In this document: piece by piece, positions 53,451 to 64,000 of the stretch | Position numbering within the stretch: the stretch's first letter is position 1 | Layout of the letters: each line of letters begins with the position of its first letter | NCBI GenBank assembly: GCA_033182465.1 | Contig: CP137318.1 | Location: 1,302,001 to 1,366,000, forward strand | Origin: Sanghuangporus weigelae | Lineage: Eukaryota; Basidiomycota; Agaricomycetes; Hymenochaetales; Hymenochaetaceae | DNA: 64,000 nt | Reading direction: 5' to 3' | Made by a program: the position numbers and the translations under genes | The notes under the pieces: model-generated | What the model saw: only the letters and a program-made list of their open reading frames with translations | Told to the model about the DNA's origin: nothing | Databases searched by the model: none

Positions 53451-56045
53451 CATTAATGCCCTTCCTTTTGCGCTTATTACTCTTTTAGTCCGACTTTGAC
53501 TTTGCTCATTTCCTTTTCCTTTTTTCAATTTCACGACCTGTGACGATTTCTCCTTGTCTGTTCTCTCCATGCTGTGTCGCTTCTTACCACGTGGTAAAAC
53601 ATCAATCACATCGGTGAGTCTTTGTGTCCAGACATACGGGTCTGACATGACGTGTGTATGGTTAAGGTGGTAGCTGACTTGCGTTCGGCATCTATCGCCA
53701 GATCTCATTGTAAGACTACATACAGCCGGATATTCTGTATTATTTCGTGTATAACTCCGTGTTTTCCTTCCCCCCCTCGTTTACGTGCCAGCCGTGTGTT
53801 TCAAAACACGCTGTGCACCGTCCATATGTTCCCTAGACTGCTCACACTCCTTATGGTCACCCATGCGTACACCCTTTCATCTCGCTGTTTTCGACATATG
53901 CTTAGGTACGCTTCTTCCGTGCCTTCTCTACGTGCAATTTATTGACGTGCATGCTTTATCACAGCATCTGACACTCCTTTTGACCACTTCGATTTACCAT
54001 ATCTGATCGACCTTGACTTTCTTGACTTTGTTTTTCTATATCGTCGTTCCTTACTTCTCCGATCCAATTCCACTCTGGACACGCCATTCCAGGCGGTTCT
54101 CTGTATCGAGTCTCGCAAATTGCTTGCATATCGAAACTTTCTCTTTTTCTTTTTACTTCTTGACCAACGGTTACCCTTCACATCTTGTTATACCACTTGC
54201 ATCTGCACACTTCAGTACTTTCACGCACATTCCAATCTTCTGTAGTGCTACCAATGAAAACTTGTTGTGTAATTGCCGTAACCAGATCCAAAGACAGGAT
54301 CCTTTGTAGAATATGTATGTATGTCTAGTCTACTTTTTCTTGAAATCCGAAGCACATCCATTCGTTTGTTGTTTACATGGACACGTATCGAAGAGACTTT
54401 GCCATCGTATTTCCTAGTCGTTGTTGTTCCTGAGACGGTAGATTGCGCTGTGGCGCGTGCCGATGGACAGCATCTACACGCTAACCGGCAATATACGAAC
54501 AGAAGGGATCGGACCTGCTTAATTTGTGCAAATGCAAGCTAATTTGCAGTAAGTGTGCTGGGTGCAACGCGTCAAAGAGAAGGGAAGAGGGGCCTCGGGA
54601 AGATGAAGAGTAAATCATGCAAGATGGACTAGCGAAAGGGACGACTTGAAGACGTATCACGAAACTGTGAAATCGGCCAGTCCAAAAAAATGTCGCACGA
54701 CTTAAGCTTGTTTTCGAGATGAATTTTTTCGGGAAGTTATTAGATTGCAGTGCATACGAGCGAGGATGAAGATGTGCCATCGTTGACGCAGGCAGATAAT
54801 TCGATATCATCAACAGATTTGAATTCATATCAGCAAGAGCTCACTCGCCTGATTATTGCTGCACGTGACCAAGGATTATGAATTTGTCTGTCAAACTTTG
54901 CACTGCCACATTTCACTGATCTTCTTCCTTCCGTATAGTCCCAATTTTGGCTTGTATCCAGAACGAGTTGGCATCCCTTGCTAGGACAAAATCCCTCACT
55001 GCTCGGATTGATAGGCTTGCTGTGCATTGCCTGCATCGTGGATCGATAATGATTTCAATCGTCCATGATGATGTTGAATTTGGACTGGACTCGCACTCGG
55101 AGAAACGCAGCTGACTGATTTGACTTTGACGTGCATCTAGAAACGTCTGAAAGCAATGCAGATACAGCTTTCTAAGGGCTTCTTCTTGTGCTACATTGAG
55201 CTTCTTCTTCTTGTATCCCGGCTTGGTAAATTGATAAAAACAGGTGAGTCGGTGGGGCGAGGGATGGGGGCGATGCTGCGCGGCTAGCGTTATACGGCTA
55301 TTATCTTCTTAGCCTCTATGAGCCTAGGAGAGGGATTATCATTGGACTATTGATCACAGTGAAAGACAAATACAGAGGATTGGGTCGCTGGTAATGACTG
55401 GGATAACTCAGCGCCGGGGGGGAAGCTGCTTCCCGGTAGCTTGTCCTCGGCTTCTCTTCTACCTGATGAAGGGATGTCTCTACGCTTCTGTGAACTAACA
55501 GAGGAGGGGACTAGTTTAACTGTTACTATGTAGTCACCGTCTCGCGCCGTATGCCGAGCGATATACTCGCCGGCGGGGAATGACTATGCTTCGCATGCGT
55601 CGAGGCCGAGATGGCGATGAGGGATCAGGAGAGGACGTGCTTCGCGCTTCTATCTCATACCGCCGCGCACTTCTCCGCGCGTCCGGTGGCGGTCCATTCG
55701 CCATATCCCTTTCGACGCGGGAAAAGGAAACTCATTAAAATTCGCTTACATTACTCCACTCCTCTTCTTTCTCCTCGACTACATCCATCTTCCTCCAAGT
55801 CCATCGCCAGCACAGTCTCTCAATTATTCTCTTTTGTTTACTCTCTCTTCCCCCTCTATCCCACCTTCTTCATCATCGGAGTAGCAGTAGTTAGGAGTAA
55901 TAGTAGTAAAGACAAAAACATCTTCAAGCCACCCGCAGCACCATTTCTCCTCGTCACATCTCATCTCCTGTTCTCTATATATTCTTCGTTTCCTTCACCC
56001 CCTCCTCATTCTCTCTTGTTCACTCTACTTGAAATACTTGGATCA
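53451..56045. other. 2.6-kb stretch without a supported gene
   Basis: No conserved or spliceable coding sequence was found on either strand. The first 800 bases are T-rich and probably include a 3' untranslated region. Positions 55,230-55,560 are purine- and G-rich. From about 55,740 to 56,040 the plus strand is strongly CT-rich, fitting a promoter/leader of the multi-RRM gene. An ORF open from 55,611 continues in frame into that gene, but its first 145 codons look like translated leader. Confidence 0.45.
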
Positions 56046-59000
56046 ATGCGCTCAAAGCACTCCTCCCGCACTCGCACTCGCACACATAGCCGCGAACAGC
56101 GCCTTCACCAAGGCGCTTGGGCGAATCGCTATGATTATCTTAACACTTCCCCACCCCCTCCTCCTCAATCTTCATCCCCTGTACCTTCTTCTACCTCTTC
56201 TACAACCCCTGAAGTCTCTTCTGAGCAGCAAGCCCGCGCGCTTAGTCTAGAGCTCTTTGGTGCAAACGCGAAAGCCACTGAGAAGCGCGACTGGGCAGAT
56301 GACGACGTGCCTTCGACGTTGTTCTCTCCGGGACGTTTCCCCCTCGTCCTTGATGTGGCTACTGGTTCTACTCCTGCTCGCAAGGAAATTTTAAAGCAAC
56401 CACATAATGCCAGCGTATTTGTCGGCAGGTCCGTACTTTTCTCCTCCCTCACCACACCCTCCATCCCCTCCTTCAGCTGACTCACTCGCGCCGCGTTTTT
56501 TTCTGTTATTTTTAGTCTTCCGCCTCATAAAGAAGAAGCAGAGCTGGCGCAGCTACTTGCTCAGCATCTTTCGCGTTATGCGAAGGTCCAGAATATCAAG
56601 ATCGTGCGCGATTCAAAGGGTGGCCTGTGCGCCTTCGTGCAATGTGAGGTATGCATATATTCAGCTCCTTTTTTGAAGCTATTTTTTATGTGATTGATGG
56701 AAATTTTCTTTGTGGCACCCTTTCTGCCGTGCTTCTTCCATATCATGTAAGGACGCGACTCAAGCTGCGCAGCTTGTGACGCAAGCACAAGCAAACCCGC
56801 AGTCCTTCATGGGGCGTTATCTCCGTTACGAGAATGCCAGGGCGCGTCGTACCCTTTGGATTTCGTATCGGACGCCCATGTATTTTATGCCATGCTCATC
56901 CCAGGATGGTAAGAAGCGCGCATATATGCAGTACTGATAAAGGACTTATATATTGTCTACTCTCCATAGAAGAAGGTCCAGATATCGTCACTGATGAAAC
57001 TGGCGTGAAGGGCCGGTGGATTGAATCTGATCTCCCAGATGCACTGCGCATTTGGAAGCCTCGAGATGTCAAGTCTGTTTAATTTCACACTTACTTGATG
57101 CTATTGGATTACATTGACGCTGGCTTGACAAGATACCCTATTGTTACCTTCCGAGGCGAGGCGCGGAATATTGGTGATGTCTCGCGTTTTGACAAGGATG
57201 CTTTGGCGCCAAACGTACCCGCGGCTTTCCGGCAGAAAGGCGTCTTATTCACAGAACTCAAATCTGACGCACAGGTTAGTATCTTCTCACGTGTTCCGTA
57301 TACAGGACCTCATTTGCTAACTTGTTTCTGTACAAAGACAATCCAAAGGATGGCAGAGGCATTCGGGCCTCTAGATTCTTTTAAGGCATTGGCTGCCAAC
57401 GAGTCTGGAGAACACTCGTTTGCCCATCCGCTCGGCCATGATGCTAATCGCTCAGTAGGTATGGACACAGGTATCTGGGAAATCAAGTGGGAACATAGGG
57501 ATGACTGTATCACTGCCTTGAATGTTTGTTCGGTTCCCTTTTCCGTTCGTAGGCAAGGAGGTTTACACTCATCTTCTAGACACTTCGCCGAATACCACAC
57601 CTAACAGTCACTTGGGCGAAAGACTTACATACATCAGGATCGAATTTTTTACGCACACCTACATCACCACGCTATCCAGCCTCTCATTCGCATCGGGAAG
57701 TCATTTCTCCCATTGTTCGCGGACGCCCCTTCCTCCTGCTCGATCGTAACTCCAATCGTGAGAATGCTTTCCGTAGTGCGGACCTGTCTTCGTCTACTCC
57801 AACATCCGGACATTCGTCAAAGCTGGCGTCGCCTCAGAAGGGATCTGTTAGGCTTGGTCCTTTGGTGACTCGCCGCGGGAACGATCCTATGCATGGTGCA
57901 CCTGAAGGTGAAGAGATTGATGATGGCTGGACTTTTGTAGGATCTCACAACGCGGCGCGTACGGTCCCACACGCTTCATCTGATCACCCACTACCCATAG
58001 CTGAGGGGACCAGAGAAAAGGTCCGTGAATGGAGCGAGGGTGACTTTCCTCCCTTAAAAACTGATGCGCGCTCCATCGAGATCAAGAAAAGCGATGAAGA
58101 GAGGTTGTTCTTCTTTCCGATGTGACTCAGAACTGTCCTGACATGTTTTTGATAGCATACCTGTGACTACTGGCATCCCGCTCAATGATCCAGCTCCGCA
58201 GTTTCCGAAGGTTGAACAAACTGAAGCTTCGATGTATGAGGAAGCGAATCCAGACGAAGAGACGTTAAAGGGCTCTCGACCTCTGATTGTTCATAGACGG
58301 TCACTCTCAAACCCTGTCGCCCGTCTTCAAGTCGAAGTCTCTCAGGCTTCTTCCGGTGCACAGAGACTTGAAATACCTCCTACCCCTGATCTTGCAAATT
58401 CGTCCCTTACCCAGACGCCAACGTCGGGTCATCCCGAACTGCAGTCGCCAGCACATCCTGCCATGATGCCTCTTCCGGCTCCGGGACTCAATGAGGAACA
58501 GAAGAAACTTCACGAGGGAAGCCAAGAGAACGAAGGTATACCATCGGAGTCAGATCAGAGCTCAATGAATGGAGGTGCGTATGGGAGACGCGACCACCGG
58601 AGACAGATGACTATCGATCCGAAGACTGTCTTCGTCGGTGGACTTGAGGCTTACGGGCCACGCCCATGGGACGAATCAAGACTCAGAGAAATATTCGGTA
58701 AATATGGGCAGGTACACGAAGTGCACATCGTTTGTCCTGGTAAGTTGCATTCTCTTTTTAGACTGAAAACGGTATTGACTGGTACCTAGGCAAGAAAGCA
58801 GGGTTTGCATTCGTGACCTTCTCTGACGAGGAGAGTGCAGCGAAGGCTATCAGCGGGGAGGTGAGATCTTTCTGTGCATTGACGTGGAACGAATATAGTA
58901 TTTTACACATCACCTCAGCACAATCACTTTTATGATGGTCGGCAGATACGAGTCCAGATCCGTGATATGAACCCTCCGCGAGGAGGCTTCAAGTTCCGCG

Positions 59001-60648
59001 GTCGTGGCTTTGGAAGACGTCCGTTCGGGTTCGGCTCACATTTCGACGGTATGCACCGCAATGCGAACACTGTGAGGCCTAACGAGCCAAATTATTTGGC
59101 TGGAATCAATCAGAACAAGCCGCTCGGACATCATTTAGTTTACGCAAGCGTGCCACATGAGAGGGCGCCGTTGCAAGCTAATCTGCATGGTCCCCAAAGC
59201 TCTCATCAACTCGCTCCGTCGATGTCAATGGAGACCGACTCATCCACACTGCGTTCTTTGAATAGTTTCGACTCGAAGATCGATTCGGAGGTCTTCCAAG
59301 AGACCGACTCTAAGACAGCGGTATCGAATACTCCTCCGCCAGGTATGCCTAGCTTATCGGCGTCTACATCTGGTCCCTTTGCACCCGTCACCCCTCAAGG
59401 ACTGCCAGCGGCTCCAGTCAATTACTATTCGCCGCATGCATGGGCTTCTCCCTGTGGAGTCCAGATGCACTATCCGATGCCGTATGGAGCGTATGGCGGG
59501 ATGATCCCGACTATGCCTTTGCCGTTTGCATCGGCAAATCAGACTACGGATCCAAGTACCGTCGCTGGTACCTCACCGGCTCAATGGAATCCGATGTACA
59601 GAGTAAGTGTTGAAATCCTTAGGAAGGAGGGGATATCTCACCGTAATTCGAATAGACTAGCATCCCCTTTACACCCTATCCATATATTGTCGTGCCGCCC
59701 GCCAGCACAGACGTGTCTCGGTCAGCGACTGTGACATCTTCGCAATCCACGACGCCGGTTAAGAGTCAGCCTCCCCTCCATCCAACAGGTTTCATCCAAG
59801 GTGAACACGGCGTACTTATCCCTATGTACCAACCAGAGGCTCTAAGCGACTATATGAGCGGCTGTTCGCCAACGCAAAACGCAGCGGCTCCTCGCGCATC
59901 TACGACGAGTGCCGGTGCGGCTTTCGTTGGACAGCAACAATCAAATCTTTCCAGTGTACAGATGTGGCACGGCTATACGCACGCACCTCAATTCATCGCG
60001 TATCCCGTTCCGCCTGCGTCATCAATTGGAGTGACAACCTCGACTACACCTCCTGGGCTGGTCCAGCACCATGCGAGCCCGCAACACATGCCGGGCCAAC
60101 CGCTTCAGGTGTCGGCTTCGCATCTAGGATCGTACGCCACAGCGAGCGACGGTAATGCGACGCATACGGTTCCTGTTCACCAGTCTATCATTTCTTCTCG
60201 ACCATCCGGGTCGACCGTGCATGGAATGCCGCCGCCCTACTTTGTAGGGCACTACCCTAGCGCCGCAAACATGCCGTCCGCCAACCATCGCGGCGGATTT
60301 CACTTGAGCCACGCAGCGCATGGCTCTACACCGGAGCGAAACAATGTTGCGTACGTCAACAAACATCCACAGAGACGTGACGCAGCATTGTACCACAGTC
60401 GTAACGGACAATACACCCATGGACGTGGGACAGAATTCACGACCATGCGCTCTCCTTCTACGAGCCGCTCGGCAGGAGGCTTTTCCAACACGTCGCGCGC
60501 CGACTACTCCCAAAACAACAATTCGTTTCATCAGAGGCAGCAGAGCTCTTCCACTGCTCCTCCCCATCAGTTAGGGTTTAACAAGCACATCCAGGAAGGC
60601 GGACAATCGCAGCAGCAACATCAATGGACGGGCAATATTCAACAATAG
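56046..60648 (+). CDS. Multi-RRM RNA-binding protein, 1319 aa
   Basis: Eleven exons (56046-56428, 56516-56648, 56752-56908, 56970-57072, 57133-57274, 57338-57523, 57580-58103, 58156-58739, 58790-58860, 58919-59602, 59656-60648) join in phase to 1319 aa. A first RRM starts at about residue 122 (ASVFVGSLPPHKEEAELAQLL, then GGLCAFVQCED). A second, more divergent one lies at about 275-385 (FGPLDSFKALAANES, WEIKWEHRDDCITAL, TLRRIPHLTVTWA). A canonical RRM lies at about 697-785 (KTVFVGGLEAYGP, LREIFGKYGQVHEVHIV, GFAFVTFSDEESAAKAI), followed by an RGG-like FKFRGRGFGRRPFG. The long C-terminus is Pro/Gln/His/Ser-rich. The layout recalls fungal meiosis- or stress-linked RNA-binding proteins; targets are unknown. 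The first intron uses a GTCCGT donor. Confidence 0.88.
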
Positions 60649-61114
60649 ACGTCAGTGAAAACATACGGCATCTTCCCTCGTATTTGGATGAGAAGTAAAA
60701 ACAACAGGTTCTCCTTTCTTTTCCGAATCGCTATTCTTTACATGCTCGTCATTTTAAAAAATTTTAAGGGTATCTGCATCGCTCTTTTATGGTTTTAATT
60801 TCCCCTTGTGCTTTATGAACATGATCTTTTGCATCTTCCGGTTGCGACGAATGCACGTCCGCATTCTTTTTCTCAGTTGCACATCAACCACTATTCCAAC
60901 TGTCCTTTTTGACTGACTGACTCAATTCACTCGTTATCATGCTGTTCGGAAAGGTAATAGAAGAAACATTCGTTTCTGTCTCTACTGTATATTTGACTGA
61001 GAAGGTCCGATGTCAATAAAAATAGAAAAATACATTGTAGTGAAAATAAATGATGAAATAGTTACATGTATATCGTGTATCGTGCGTGTCAGTGAGCATG
61101 TATCTGTTCCATGG
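60649..61114. other. Convergent 3' region
   Basis: T- and A-rich intergenic bases between the multi-RRM gene and the lipase gene. No coding signal is seen. Confidence 0.5.
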
Positions 61115-62717
61115 TTAAACGTCCAGTTGTTGCGAGTCTATGTTAAGCAAGAAATCTCCTAAATTCGACCAGAAATTCTGCTGATATGAAGATCCAACCC
61201 ATAATGGAAGAATGGAAAGGTGATGAGTGTCTTCCAACGTGTATACGTTCCAAACTCCCGGCTCTAGGAAGCGCTTCTCGGGGTGTTGTCGTAATCGTGG
61301 CGATGGTAGTGGTGCAGATGCCGGCGAGGATTCGTGATGTATGCATCTCGTCTCGGCACATTCCCGAGGATGCCATTGGGAGAATACAGGCACCACTCCG
61401 TCGTTGGCCCAGTAGTGCTCGCTCAGGTCTTCGACTTGGCCTGCGCGCCGGAGGACGCCAGGCTTGACTAAGGCGAAATCGTCTAGGGGTGTCCTGTGAT
61501 CTGGGAGAAATGAGGGCTGCGGTACCAGGGATTCGAAGTCGAAGGACCCGATGGACCGTGCGGAAAAGTAAAGTGGGGGGATTCGTATATTGGTCAGAGG
61601 AGGGCTGTGTTTCCCGTTCTCCGAGGAGACTCGATTCGTCTAGGGAATGAAGTTAGCGTATTTGTTCCGATTGCACGGTTGTTAGCAGAATGCTTACGAA
61701 AAATGCTGTGTAGCTGGTATAGTAAGTGTTCGGATTACAGTGGCCTTCGTCGTTGGCGTCTCTTTCGTCCGCGGCTTCGAACGTGACATCGAACGGCGTA
61801 GCATCTCGCCCCTCAGCCCAGTCGCTTTGCCATAAATGTCGGAGGAAGGAGGTAAAACTACATTCCTGGTACGAAAGCGCGCGACTATCGGCATGTAAAT
61901 CTAGGGCTTTAGGAAGTAGGGGTGAGATGTAGGACAGGACGTGCACAGCCTTGGCTAAGACGTTTCCAACTGAAAAGGGGCGTACAGCCGGTGCGCTGTC
62001 TGTACGTTCCCCAAGAGCATAGACGATTTGTGTTCCTCGAAATGGACACGATACTACGGACATGATCAAATTTGTGAGAACCGCAGCGTAAACATGATGG
62101 GGCTTAAATTCTTACCAGTAGTTACGGAAAGAAGCATATCAGGATGGGTATCTTGTCCGAAGAATCTAATAGATATTAAATACTGAAGCTTCATTATCGT
62201 TGCCCCTCCCTAATAATGCACCATTAATGCCCCAGGAAAGTAGAAAAATAAATAGATAAAACGAACGATGGAATGTCCAAGAAAATGCAATGGATTGGAA
62301 GGTGACCAAATTGGATAGAGTCCCGTGGGATGATGCCGGCCATATCGCTTATGTCCGGATTGTCTCGCATGTTCCGCACCATAGTCCACTAACCGAGGGT
62401 TCGTTCAACAGGAATGTCTTGTGAATAAGTTTGCGAGAAGCTTTACTTACCTGTTCCGCCTTTGATGGTATAATATAACTCGCAAGCTCGATCATGCAAA
62501 GAGCTCACAGGACCAACACTAAATCATGCGATGAGAACCAAAAACATGAGAAAATAAAAAGATGACGAGCTCACCTTGCTATCATGACCTTCCTGTCTCC
62601 CAGCATGTTCTCATAGCCTCCCACATAATTTCTCAGCGGCGACCACGCGACCGAACCGGACGTGGACAAGAATCCCTCAACAATGATCAATGGGATATCG
62701 CCCGAGTCTTCCTTCAT
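61115..62717 (-). CDS. Lipase of bacterial (staphylococcal/L1) type, 435 aa
   Basis: Alpha/beta-hydrolase expected to cleave long-chain acylglycerols. Exons 62717-62575, 62518-62451, 62388-62267, 62209-62116, 62053-61698 and 61639-61115 give 435 aa with all phases matching. The text follows the family I.5/I.6 lipases of Bacillus and Staphylococcus: PLIIVEGFLSTSGS, SVGPVSSLHDRACELYYTIK, GGTVDYGAEHARQSGHKRYG, then the nucleophile elbow HFLGHSIGG with the serine near residue 110, split by an intron. Further on are VSCPFRGTQIVYALG, HYWANDGVVPVFSQWHP and a C-terminal LEDTHHLSILPLW that probably supplies the catalytic histidine. No signal peptide is evident at the chosen ATG, so the enzyme may be intracellular, or an upstream exon is missing. 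Function is firm; localisation is not. Confidence 0.88.
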
Positions 62718-63597
62718 GTACGGAGCTCGAGCGAGGTAGTGGTGGTAAGTGTGAGAGTTGTCTTAGGCATCCGGATACAAGGACGTTGCAACTGATGCCA
62801 GTGCCGATGGACAGCGACGATCGAGGCCGCTGCGGCTGTAATTGTGGGTCCCTAATCAAACTATATTTTGGGAAATTGATCGGCGCCCATATCATATCCC
62901 ATCATCGAACCTTATCTATTCACACACACTCACGGAAGCAAATCGGTGATAAATGTTTATTTACGCGGGTTGACTCAAGGCCGCCGCCTCGGCCTGGCCA
63001 ATTTCAGTATTCAGTTTACTCTCTCTGTAAGATTACAACACTAATGTGCTAATAATGTTATCTCCATTCCGAGAAAAAAAACAACAACAACAGAAAACAA
63101 GATTGCGGCTAATTATAACTAAGTACAGATGAGCGACAGAAAATACAGGCAGTGCAAAAACAATCAATCGTTTTGCAGGCAAAGTTCTCGTTTAGCACGG
63201 AGAAAGGGCATATATAGTAGTGAAATAGCAACAAAATATGAGAAGGATATCAGAAAAAAAGATTATAGTTATATACAGTCTAGAAAGTCTATGATTGAAC
63301 TGAGAAGCGATCGAGATCGGTCGGAGTCGGAGGTAAAACGGAGGTAAATTCCAAAGAGACAAGTCATTAGTCGAATATGGTGACTTTGTTGCTGCGCCTT
63401 CCTTCCTATATAAAATGTTTCGATGTATATATGCTCACCAATATTCCGGGCGGGTTTAGGTAAAAGCGGTACCTATAGGGCCCTCCTGGACACGTCGAGT
63501 CGGGCTAGAAGTATCAAAATCACCCTTCGAATCCTATCCTCGAACAGCCCGGGGAAACCGCTCGGGAGTTTAACTAGTAACCCGATGGCTACTGTAG
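62718..63597. other. AT-rich intergenic region
   Basis: Lies between the lipase start and the stop codon of the partial gene at the right edge, both on the minus strand. Positions 63,070-63,350 are A-rich on the plus strand and probably include a 3' untranslated region. No exon is seen. Confidence 0.45.
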
Positions 63598-64000
63598 TCA
63601 TTGTTGTTCCTGCTGCTGCTGTTGTTGATGGTACGTCGGCGGCTGATCGTTTTCAGGCCGAAGATACATCTGGTGACCCTCCATGTAAAGCCCCGAAAGC
63701 AAAGACTCGAGCGTTGCTACAGCAGGCTCGGGAAAAGGATAGCTTCGTGCGCGAAGCCGAACAGCTTGGAAGAAGGCGTCCAGTCGGTTCCACCGGGTCT
63801 CGTCGAACGAATACACTTCTCTCGGAGAATATTGTGGTACGGTCGACCGTACATCGACCGCCGGCGGCGGTCCAGGCAGGTTCTGGGTATGTGGAGTGAC
63901 GGGTGAAATGGGAGACACGTGCACACCATTCGATAACGGCGCCGCTTGGTTTTGAGTTCCAGGCTCGCGGTAGCAGATCGTTTCAGAATACGGGTACGGA
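63598..64000 (-). CDS. Unidentified protein, C-terminal part (5' end outside window)
   Basis: An open minus-strand frame runs from the right edge to a stop at 63,598, giving at least 133 residues. It begins PYPYSETICYREPGTQNQ, is Pro-rich (SPISPVTPHTQNLPGPPP), then has a possible folded helix pair (YSFDETRWNRLDAFFQAVRLR, EPAVATLESLLSGLY). It ends with a Gln run (YHQQQQQQEQQ). Pro- and Gln-rich tails are frequent in fungal transcription regulators, but there is no DNA-binding domain in the visible part. No family could be assigned. Confidence 0.6.
   Translation of the reverse strand, partial: PYPYSETICYREPGTQNQAAPLSNGVHVSPISPVTPHTQNLPGPPPAVDVRSTVPQYSPREVYSFDETRWNRLDAFFQAVRLRARSYPFPEPAVATLESLLSGLYMEGHQMYLRPENDQPPTYHQQQQQQEQQ

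Noticed and set aside
53652-54828. Several short ORFs as a hidden gene
   Set aside because: T-rich low-complexity translations with no domain or consistent splice phases.
55611-56045. N-terminal extension of the multi-RRM protein
   Set aside because: In frame but composed of translated CT-rich leader; MRSKHSSRTRTRTHSRE at 56,046 is a better start.

Overview
This window is nuclear DNA of a filamentous basidiomycete, most likely an agaricomycete. Genes are dense and intron-rich, with introns mostly 45-80 nt long, GT-AG ended and often starting GTACGT, GTAAGT or GTGAGT. Families typical of Agaricomycetes are present (a DUF6533-type membrane protein, a chromodomain Ty3/gypsy element), next to single-copy eukaryotic housekeeping genes. 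No organellar or bacterial sequence is seen.

Layout. Positions 1-33.7 kb are ordinary gene space: the 3' part of an MFS transporter (+), a gene-poor stretch, a small orphan gene (+), splicing factor CWC25 (-), a voltage-sensor-like membrane protein (+), a tandem dimeric alpha-beta-barrel protein (-), a 1149-aa Ser-rich protein (+), the endocytic adaptor SLA2/HIP1R (-) head to head with SHY1/SURF1 (+), the meiotic recombinase DMC1 (-), the TFIIIB subunit BDP1 (-) head to head with an orphan 526-aa protein (+), a 1058-aa tail-membrane protein (-), a secreted RNase T2 (+) and a DUF6533-type protein (-). Most of these models were rebuilt exon by exon, and splice phases agree at every junction unless stated.

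Positions 33.8-47.9 kb form a nested repeat island without recognisable host genes. It holds a copia-type gag fragment, GC-rich CCGCCGA-type repeat blocks, two inverted copies of one dispersed repeat (36.33-36.91 and 46.35-46.75 kb), an intact orphan 291-aa ORF beside an LTR-like sequence, a complete-looking young chromovirus (39,118-45,750; 420-bp LTRs with three differences; 5-bp target duplication CATCG) inserted into the GC-rich repeat, and a 0.7-kb palindromic MITE-like element flanked by short direct repeats.

Positions 48.4-64 kb return to gene space: RNA polymerase subunit RPB6 (-), cytosolic Fe-S scaffold CFD1/NUBP2 (-), a Ser-rich protein with an RRM-like tail (+), a 2.6-kb gene-free stretch, a 1319-aa multi-RRM protein (+), a bacterial-type lipase (-) and the 3' end of an unidentified gene (-) running off the right edge.

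The genes do not form one pathway. They are housekeeping functions (splicing, Pol III and shared polymerase subunits, cytosolic Fe-S assembly, cytochrome oxidase assembly, endocytosis, meiosis) mixed with lineage-specific proteins. No biosynthetic cluster, CRISPR array or defence system is visible. The least explained items are the 291-aa ORF, the inverted repeat arms around it, and two GC-AG introns in DMC1.
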